Assembly: GCA_905201305.1 (NCBI GenBank)
Contig: CAJKNS010000066.1
Location: forward strand, 1 to 10,506
Source of the DNA: an uncultured Eubacteriales bacterium
GTDB taxonomy: Bacteria > Bacillota > Clostridia > Oscillospirales > Oscillospiraceae
DNA: 10,506 nt
Direction of reading: 5' to 3'
The notes beneath the pieces are model-generated. The model was given only the letters and a program-made list of their open reading frames with translations, was not told where the DNA came from and searched no databases. Shown here piece by piece: positions 5,566 to 10,506 of the stretch. Every line of letters begins with the position of its first letter. Within the stretch, counting starts at the first letter, position 1. The translations under genes and the position numbers were made by a program.

Positions 5566-6780
5566 ATGCTGAATGTGAACAAAATCCGGCAGGATTTCCC
5601 CCTGTTTCGGACCTACAACGAAGCGTACCTTGACAATGCAGCAACCGCCCAGCGCCCCCAGTGCGTGCTGGACGCCATCTGTAATTTTTATAGCAATTCC
5701 AACGCAAATCCCCTGCGTGGGTTCTATCCTCTGAGCCTTGCTGCCACCGATGCCTACGAAAGCGCCCGGGCGCGGGTGGCGCAGTTCATCGGCGCAAAAA
5801 GCGCCAGCGAGGTGGTGTTCACCCGGAACGCCAGCGAGAGCCTGAACCTGGTGGCATACACCTATGGATTGGCGAAGCTGAAGCCCGGCGACCGGGTGGT
5901 GGTGAGCATTCTGGAGCACCACAGCAATATGCTCCCCTGGCAGATGGTTTGCAAGAAATCCGGCGCGGAGCTGCATTATCTGGAATGTCAGATGGACGGC
6001 AGCTTCACGGAGGAAGCCCTGGATGGCGCCATTACCCCCAATACGAAAATCGTTGCGGTGACCCATGTTTCCAACGTTCTGGGCTGCGTCAGTCCCGTGG
6101 AGGAAATCGTGGAACGGGCGCATCAGGCAGGCGCCGTTGTGGTGCTGGACGGCGCCCAGTCGGTGCCCCATATGCCTGTAAATGTTACAAAACTGGGCGT
6201 GGATTTCCTGGCATTTTCCGGTCACAAGCTCATGGGACCCATGGGCATCGGCGTGCTCTGGGGAAGATCCGAGCTGCTGGAGGACATGCCCCCGTTCCTC
6301 ACCGGCGGCGAGATGATAGAATCCGTTAGCCGTACCGGCGCCACCTGGGCGGAGGTGCCCCATAAGTTCGAAGCGGGCACCGTCAACGCCGAAGGCACCG
6401 TGGGTCTGGCAGCCGCCATGGATTACATTGAGAAAATTGGATTTACTGACATGATGGCGCAGGAGGAACTTCTGGTAACCCGCACCATGGAGGGCATCGC
6501 AAAAATCCCCCATGTGCACGTGCTGGGCTCCAAAGCTCCAGGGAACCATACGGGCATTGTTAACTTCCTGGTGGACGATGTGCATCCCCACGATGTGGCG
6601 GAAATCCTGGAAGCCGATGGGATCAACGTCCGTTCCGGGCACCATTGCGCCCAGCCGCTGCTTCAGCACCTGGGCTGCCGCGCCTCCACTCGCGCCAGCT
6701 TCATGTTCTATAACACCGTGGACGAGGCAGACCGGCTGGTGGAAAGCCTGAAAGCCGTGAGAGGGAGGATGGGACTGTGA
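5566..6780 (+). CDS. sufS: Cysteine desulfurase SufS
   Basis: A 404-residue pyridoxal-phosphate enzyme of the group II cysteine desulfurase family; it removes sulfur from L-cysteine as a persulfide and yields alanine. Visible features are YLDNAATAQRP (21-31), the EHHSNMLPWQ motif, the DGAQSVPH segment with the cofactor-binding Asp, Lys221 in FSGHKLMGP that forms the Schiff base, and Cys361 in VRSGHHCAQPLL that carries the persulfide. The motif RSGHHCAQP marks SufS (group II) rather than IscS/NifS. Length is normal. GAGGAGGTG in the end of sufD serves as ribosome binding site for ATG 5566. The stop TGA at 6778-6780 overlaps the GTG start of sufU by two bases. The partner SufU would carry the sulfur to SufB. 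Confidence 0.97.
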   Translation: MLNVNKIRQDFPLFRTYNEAYLDNAATAQRPQCVLDAICNFYSNSNANPLRGFYPLSLAATDAYESARARVAQFIGAKSASEVVFTRNASESLNLVAYTYGLAKLKPGDRVVVSILEHHSNMLPWQMVCKKSGAELHYLECQMDGSFTEEALDGAITPNTKIVAVTHVSNVLGCVSPVEEIVERAHQAGAVVVLDGAQSVPHMPVNVTKLGVDFLAFSGHKLMGPMGIGVLWGRSELLEDMPPFLTGGEMIESVSRTGATWAEVPHKFEAGTVNAEGTVGLAAAMDYIEKIGFTDMMAQEELLVTRTMEGIAKIPHVHVLGSKAPGNHTGIVNFLVDDVHPHDVAEILEADGINVRSGHHCAQPLLQHLGCRASTRASFMFYNTVDEADRLVESLKAVRGRMGL

Positions 6781-7196
6781 ACAATCGGAGCTTTTATAAC
6801 GAGATCTTAACGGAGCACAACCTGCGCCCGGAGCATAAGCATGAGTTACCCGACGCGGACTTGAAGCTGGACGGCGTAAACCCCAGCTGTGGAGATGAAA
6901 TCACCCTAAAGCTCAAGGTGGAGGGCGACACCATTGTGGACGGCGCGTTCGTAGGCAACGGCTGCGCCATCTCTCAGGCGTCTGCGGATATCATGCTGGG
7001 CATGGTCATCGGCAAGAAAAAGGAGGAAGCCTTGCATCTTGGGGAGCTGTTCTTCAAGATGATTCGCGGCGAAGCCAGCGAAGACGAAATCGACGAGCTG
7101 GAGGAAGCCTCGGCGCTTCAGGACATCGCCCATATGCCTGCGCGAACAAAATGCGCGGTGCTGGGGTGGAGAACGCTGAGAGAAATGTTCAAATGA
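6777..7196 (+). CDS. sufU: SufU, zinc-dependent sulfur transfer protein for SufS
   Basis: A 139-residue IscU-like protein. Cys38, Asp40, Cys63 and Cys126 (NPSCGDEI, GNGCAIS, RTKCAVLGW) match the zinc ligands of Bacillus subtilis SufU (Cys41, Asp43, Cys66, Cys128), and the 18-21-residue insertion between the second and third Cys that distinguishes SufU from IscU appears to be present (KKKEEALHLGELFFKMIRGE region). By family knowledge SufU accepts the persulfide from SufS by zinc-ligand swapping and hands it on to SufBCD. It starts with GTG at 6777, the only start that overlaps the sufS stop as GTGA, with GGGAGG about 10 bases upstream; translational coupling is likely. It is the last gene before the terminator at 7202. 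Neither sufA nor sufE is present in the operon, which is usual for Firmicutes. Confidence 0.95.
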   Translation: MNNRSFYNEILTEHNLRPEHKHELPDADLKLDGVNPSCGDEITLKLKVEGDTIVDGAFVGNGCAISQASADIMLGMVIGKKKEEALHLGELFFKMIRGEASEDEIDELEEASALQDIAHMPARTKCAVLGWRTLREMFK

Positions 7197-7201
7197 GAGA
7201 A

Positions 7202-7237
7202 GCCCGCATCACAATTCGTGGTGCGGGCGTTTTTCTT
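7202..7237 (+). terminator. Intrinsic terminator of the suf operon
   Basis: GCCCGCATCAC (7202-7212) pairs with GTGGTGCGGGC (7218-7228), an 11-bp GC-rich stem with one G-T pair and loop AATTC, followed by GTTTTTCTT. It lies 5 bases after the sufU stop. Confidence 0.93.
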
Positions 7238-7251
7238 AATCCATCGTACAA

Positions 7252-7280
7252 AAAACGGACGTACCAAGTACGTCCGTTTT
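7252..7280. terminator. Bidirectional hairpin terminator between convergent operons
   Basis: AAAACGGACGTAC (7252-7264) and GTACGTCCGTTTT (7268-7280) are perfect 13-bp arms around loop CAA. A-rich sequence on the left and T-rich on the right give a T-run on either strand. On the - strand it lies 13 bases after the stop of the transporter gene, so it probably ends that operon and backs up the suf terminator. Confidence 0.92.
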
Positions 7281-7293
7281 CTTATCATCCATC

Positions 7294-8238
7294 TCAAATC
7301 AGCCCAAAGCTCTTCATCACAAACACCCACAGCGTCAGCGTGACGCTGGACAGCAGCGTCGCAACCATCACCACGCTGGCAGACAGCGTATCGTCCCCGC
7401 CCATGTTCTTTGCCATAATATAGCAGGTCACCGTGGTGGGCGATGCCAGCATAATCATAATCGCCACAAGCTCGCTGCCCCGAAAGCCCATATGGATGGC
7501 GAACGGGAAAATCGCCGCCGGAATCGCCACCAGCTTCAAAAACGCCGCAGCGATGGTGGGACCGATTTTGTTCAGCGCTTCCCTGCCCTTAAACGTAGCG
7601 CCCAGCACCAGCAGCGCCAATGGGGTTGCTGTAGTGGCGATGTAGTTCACGGATTTCGAGAGAATCACCGGCATTGGCAGCCGAAGCAGGCTCCAGATCA
7701 TCCCCGCCGCAATGCCCAGAATAATGGGATTCGTCACCACGCCTACCACCAGCTTTTTCACCAGTGCGCCATTGAACTTCCCCTCTGTGGAAGTGACAGT
7801 TAATATAATCACGGAGTAGATGTTAAACAGAGGTACCGCAGCCACGATCATCATGGGCGTCATGCCCGAGGAGCCATATATATTTTCTACAAACGCAATG
7901 CCCAAAATCGCTGCGGAACCTCTTGCTGCCGCCTGGGCGAACGCGCCCACCATGCTTTTGTCCTTCAAAAACACTCCGCCGAGGATCCAGGTTGCAGCGA
8001 ACATGCAGGTGGTGGCGATCATGCAGAAGAGCACAAATTTTCCCGAAAAATCCGCGCGGATATCCATGGCGGCGATGTCCCGGAACAGCTGCACCGGCAG
8101 CGCAACCTTGAACACGAATTTGTCTGCCACGGAGGTGAAGCCCTCGTTCAGCAGCCCGATTCGCTTCAAAAATCCGCCCACCAGAATGATGATAAAAATC
8201 GGCAAGGTAACGTTCAAACTGAACAGGAAATTTTCCAT
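7294..8238 (-). CDS. AEC-family (auxin efflux carrier-like) membrane transporter
   Basis: A 314-residue, very hydrophobic protein with about ten membrane segments, near residues 5-25, 37-57, 66-88, 97-117, 128-148, 167-187, 199-216, 228-250, 257-276 and 286-308, in two halves of five separated by a charged stretch near 150-162. The VVTNPIILGIAAG motif (167-179) and the small/Pro-rich SPTTVTCYIMAKNMGGD region (266-282) are typical of bacterial AEC permeases. Characterised members move organic anions such as malate or malonate by secondary transport; the substrate here cannot be read. The ATG at 8238 is preceded by AGGAGG, at a rather long 13 bases, which lies just past the stop of the upstream gene. 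Only 21 bases separate the two genes, so they share a transcript and plausibly a function: the upstream protein could sense the ligand that this one carries. Family call is firm, role is not. Confidence 0.88.
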   Translation of the reverse strand: MENFLFSLNVTLPIFIIILVGGFLKRIGLLNEGFTSVADKFVFKVALPVQLFRDIAAMDIRADFSGKFVLFCMIATTCMFAATWILGGVFLKDKSMVGAFAQAAARGSAAILGIAFVENIYGSSGMTPMMIVAAVPLFNIYSVIILTVTSTEGKFNGALVKKLVVGVVTNPIILGIAAGMIWSLLRLPMPVILSKSVNYIATTATPLALLVLGATFKGREALNKIGPTIAAAFLKLVAIPAAIFPFAIHMGFRGSELVAIMIMLASPTTVTCYIMAKNMGGDDTLSASVVMVATLLSSVTLTLWVFVMKSFGLI

Positions 8239-8259
8239 TTTATGTTGTTTTCCTCCTGT

Positions 8260-10182
8260 TCAGGTCAAGTCTATACTATCAATAACAGCTTCATGCAGCC
8301 ACTTCATGCTCTGGATTTCCAACAGGTTCAGGGTTCCGTACTTTTCCAGGATCATGTTGTGGTCCCTGTCGTACAGCGGACCCTCGAAGGGATGGATTTT
8401 GCCGGAGGAAATCAGGTCCTTGAAGATATTCAGCAGGCGAATGGCGTTGTGCCCCATGAAGGAGTCCACCCCCAGCACGTCCAGAATGCCGGTGTTCAGT
8501 CCCCAGCCAAAGTGGACGGAGCTGTCGTTGCCGCTGCGGGTGATGTCCAGAATGGAATTCTTGGTGGTAAAGCTGTCGCCCACCATGTCGTTGTAGAACA
8601 CGGACCAGTCCACCGCAGCTGCGCCGATGCACTCGGTGGGGTGCCCGGTATTGCTTTGTAATAAATACAACTGCGCATAGACCCCCGGGAAGCCTTTGCG
8701 CACCAGCGGCGTTTGGGGCTGATGGATGCACATGGCGATATCCACCCCGTGCCGTGCCAGCTCTTTCCGAGCTTCCATGTGATAGGGGTCCGACATATCC
8801 ACACGGTAGAGATTTAAATTCACCACATGTGCCGTAGGATTTACCAGCTGTGCCCCCAGGCAGAACGCATTGAGATTAAAGGTGGAGCCGGGATGGGTCG
8901 CCATGGTGGTGGTGTAGCCCAGCAGCCCCGTTCGGGTCATGGAGCCAGCCATCACGCCGCAGAGGAACGCCGCCTCGTAAAATTTGGCGTAATAGGTCAT
9001 GATATTCTTCTTGGGCTGGGCAAAATCGCAGTTCAGAATGGTCTTGTCCGGATTCTCGATGGACAGCCGCAGGGCTCCCGCGGACATGTTGGGGCTGGTG
9101 GCAAAGAGAATGTCCGGCTCCTGATCCATAAGCTCCTTCAGTGCGCCGTAGGAATTTTCGCCGTTGGGCACCTGATATTTTGTGATAACGGAGATTTTGT
9201 CCCCCATGGTGCGCTCCAGCCGCTTCCGCGCCACGTCGTGGTCATAGGTCCACAGGCACTTTTCCGGTGTGGATTCGAACGCGAACGCCACCTTGAGCTT
9301 TCGCGGCTTCCGAGAGAAGAAGGACAGCGACGCCTTTTCGGACGGGAATTTCTGCTCCACAGTGTTCACGGTGTCCGGATTCTTCACGGAAACCAGCTTG
9401 AACTGCGCCTCGCAGCTCTTTACCTGCTCGCGAATGGTGTCGAGAGGTCGGTCCGGCTTGAAGCCGTATACCTTTAAATACTCCAGAAAAGCATCGCCGG
9501 AGGTGATGGGAATGCTGGCAAACCCCGCCTCCCGATAGCATAGCCGGAAGGATTTGAACGCGGCGTTGATGAGGTCGGCGGTGGGAATGTCGCAGTCCGG
9601 GTGGTCGTGCTGCCAGGTTTCCACCAGATTGACCAGCCCCGTGAAGCCCCCGCGATGGGAGAACCACAGGTTGTCAAAGGTGGCGCGGCGGTCAAAGTCG
9701 AGAAATTCATAATAAATGGAAATCTGCTTGTTGCTCTCGTCCCGCTTGGGAATCAGCCGGGTGACCCGGGCTTCGATGGCAACGGCTCCCAGGTATTTGA
9801 GAACGCTGACCCGCTTGTTGCCCTCCTGAACAAAGTAGCGATTGAGATATTCATAGACCTTGATGGGCTCCCGGATGCCCTCGCGGATGTGGGATTCATA
9901 GAGCTTGCACCACTTTGCGCCAAACTCCGTGTTCTCGGGCAAAAGGGGCATGAAATTCCCTGCAAAGGCGTTGCTGCGGGCGGAGGTCCGGGTGCCGAGA
10001 ATCTTATTGATGGGAATCTCGGTTGTGCCCAGGTTGATTTCACCGCAGATTTCAACGTTGTCCAGCAGGTCGTCGAGGATATATAGGTAGCCCTTGGTGG
10101 CGGAATCGCTGTGCTCAGACAGGTAGTGCCTGCCCATGGCTCGGGCTTGTTTGTAGTTGGAACTGCTGTCGTAGTCAGCCAT
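8260..10182 (-). CDS. Cytoplasmic BMP-family ligand-binding protein with a ParB-like N-terminal domain
   Basis: A 640-residue protein with no signal peptide, lipobox or membrane segment, so it should stay in the cytoplasm. Residues about 53-145 resemble a ParB/Srx-like domain: IPINKILGTR, PI-K-V-Y-E-Y, then FVQEGNKRVSVLKYLG (117-132), comparable to the DGHHR/GNHR box of ParB-type proteins. Residues 146-290 are a mostly helical linker of unknown type. From KLKVAF (295) to about 605 lies a BMP/Med-like periplasmic-binding fold: FATSPNMS (360-367), CDFAQP, FYEAAFLCGVMAGSMTRTG (401-419), LGYTTTMATHP and HPFEGPLYDRD (597-607) match the order of BMP lipoproteins such as nucleoside receptors. Such proteins are normally exported; a cytoplasmic form fused to a possibly DNA- or nucleotide-binding domain suggests a ligand sensor. 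ATG 10182 has AAAAGAG about 10 bases upstream. The AEC transporter gene follows 21 bases downstream. The ParB-like call is from motif resemblance only. Confidence 0.8.
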   Translation of the reverse strand: MADYDSSSNYKQARAMGRHYLSEHSDSATKGYLYILDDLLDNVEICGEINLGTTEIPINKILGTRTSARSNAFAGNFMPLLPENTEFGAKWCKLYESHIREGIREPIKVYEYLNRYFVQEGNKRVSVLKYLGAVAIEARVTRLIPKRDESNKQISIYYEFLDFDRRATFDNLWFSHRGGFTGLVNLVETWQHDHPDCDIPTADLINAAFKSFRLCYREAGFASIPITSGDAFLEYLKVYGFKPDRPLDTIREQVKSCEAQFKLVSVKNPDTVNTVEQKFPSEKASLSFFSRKPRKLKVAFAFESTPEKCLWTYDHDVARKRLERTMGDKISVITKYQVPNGENSYGALKELMDQEPDILFATSPNMSAGALRLSIENPDKTILNCDFAQPKKNIMTYYAKFYEAAFLCGVMAGSMTRTGLLGYTTTMATHPGSTFNLNAFCLGAQLVNPTAHVVNLNLYRVDMSDPYHMEARKELARHGVDIAMCIHQPQTPLVRKGFPGVYAQLYLLQSNTGHPTECIGAAAVDWSVFYNDMVGDSFTTKNSILDITRSGNDSSVHFGWGLNTGILDVLGVDSFMGHNAIRLLNIFKDLISSGKIHPFEGPLYDRDHNMILEKYGTLNLLEIQSMKWLHEAVIDSIDLT

Positions 10183-10207
10183 CGGTGGTCATCTCTTTTC
10201 TTCTTTT

Positions 10208-10240
10208 ATGTCAACACCACGCACATGTTGGTATTGACAT
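10208..10240. promoter_or_regulatory. 11-bp inverted repeat, candidate operator in the divergent promoter region
   Basis: ATGTCAACACC (10208-10218) and GGTATTGACAT (10230-10240) are inverted copies with one mismatch, separated by 11 bases. Centre-to-centre spacing is 22 bases, about two helical turns, so both arms face the same side of DNA. It covers the early transcribed region of the BMP gene and the -35 of the divergent promoter. With no T-run it is unlikely to be a terminator. A regulator site is inferred. Confidence 0.5.
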
Positions 10241-10263
10241 GATTTTTATGTGTTTAGTATAAC
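10234..10263 (+). promoter_or_regulatory. Divergent + strand promoter
   Basis: TTGACA at 10234-10239, then an 18-base spacer, then TATAAC at 10258-10263. Its -10 overlaps the -10 of the - strand promoter, so the two would compete for polymerase. It would transcribe the short frame that starts at 10293. Confidence 0.5.
10256..10261 (-). promoter_or_regulatory. Extended -10 promoter of the BMP/AEC operon
   Basis: On the - strand TGT-TATACT forms an extended -10 element (TGn before a five-of-six hexamer). The -35 region 17 bases away (TTCTCT) is weak, which is common when the TGn is present. Transcription would start near 10249 with a leader of about 67 bases. Confidence 0.55.
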
Positions 10264-10292
10264 ACAGAAATGCAATTAAGAGAAGGAAGAAA

Positions 10293-10496
10293 ATGAATAA
10301 AGATGATAGTTTGAATGGAAATTGTATCGGCAGATATTACAAACTGCATGGTTTTTTGTTGTACATGTTTACCAAGCGCTCTGCTCAACCTACGACCTCC
10401 GGTGGCACCATGCTGTCTGTTTTACGTGGTTACCAGCCGCTCTACTCAATTTACGCCCTCCGGGGGCTCCATCTTTCGTTGCACGACGAAAGATAG
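10293..10496 (+). pseudogene. Short reading frame invaded by repeats, probable gene remnant
   Basis: ATG 10293 follows AAGGA 5 bases upstream and the promoter at 10234-10263, a proper gene start. Residues 1-22 (MNKDDSLNGNCIGRYYKLHG and on) look like ordinary polar protein sequence, but from about base 10358 the frame is made entirely of the 60-bp repeat module, and it ends at 10496 in the hairpin of that module. I recognise no family. Most likely a gene lost its body when the repeat element inserted or recombined; a short functional peptide is possible but unsupported. Confidence 0.35.
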
Positions 10497-10506
10497 AGGA
10501 GAAAGG
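10358..10506 (+). repeat. Third copy of the terminal module: two 60-bp units plus hairpin 1, cut by the window end
   Basis: Units start at 10358 (GTTGTACATGTTTACCAAGC) and 10419 (GTTTTACGTGGTTACCAGCC), a 61-bp step. The second unit matches the unit at 861-913 almost throughout, including TACGCCCTCCGGGGGCTCC. Hairpin 1 follows: ATCTTTCGT (10471-10479) pairs with ACGAAAGAT (10486-10494), then AGAGGAGAAAG as at 937-946. The window stops where hairpin 2 and the element interior would be expected. Confidence 0.88.

Noticed and set aside
8242..8661. + strand frames opposite the BMP and AEC genes
   Set aside because: Antisense shadows of well-supported - strand genes, with no ribosome binding site or family resemblance.

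Overview
The window looks like chromosomal DNA from a gut-type Clostridia, probably of the Oscillospiraceae/Ruminococcaceae kind. This is inferred from the SUF gene order (regulator, sufC, sufB, sufD, sufS, sufU), the use of SufU rather than SufE, GC-rich codons in genes beside AT-rich promoters, strong AGGAGG ribosome binding sites, and repeat-rich intergenic DNA. No species can be named from the sequence alone.

Left edge (1-343): a decayed fragment of glmS on the + strand abuts, near base 181, the 5' end of a lipoprotein gene read on the - strand. The two cannot both be intact, so this is a rearrangement scar or an assembly junction. From 343 to 1814 there is no convincing protein gene. This stretch holds an array of short palindrome-like repeats (539-721), a terminator-like hairpin (805-843), and an 825-bp composite repeat element (861-1685) whose two ends carry the same module in opposite orientation. 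A pyrimidine-rich AT tract follows.

Centre (1815-7237): a complete suf operon on the + strand. A TTGACA promoter with an imperfect dyad overlapping it drives an IscR-like Rrf2 regulator, then sufC (ATPase), sufB and sufD (scaffold), sufS (cysteine desulfurase) and sufU (sulfur acceptor for SufS). Genes overlap or lie a few bases apart, and a strong intrinsic terminator closes the operon. Together they take sulfur from cysteine, pass it through SufU to the SufBCD scaffold and build Fe-S clusters; the regulator, with Cys92/98/104/107, probably senses cluster status and represses the operon. sufD is unusual: its N-terminal region carries three 33-bp in-frame copies of the same repeat family found in the intergenic array at 539-721.

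Right part (7252-10263): a two-gene operon on the - strand, converging on suf and separated by a bidirectional hairpin terminator. It encodes a 640-residue cytoplasmic protein joining a ParB-like N-terminal domain to a BMP/Med-type ligand-binding domain, followed 21 bases later by an AEC-family membrane transporter. Its promoter shares a -10 region with a divergent + strand promoter, and an 11-bp inverted repeat lies beside both.

Right edge (10293-10506): a short + strand reading frame with its own promoter and ribosome binding site runs, after about 22 codons, into another copy of the 60-bp repeat module seen at 861-1685. The window ends inside that repeat, as expected if a contig broke there.
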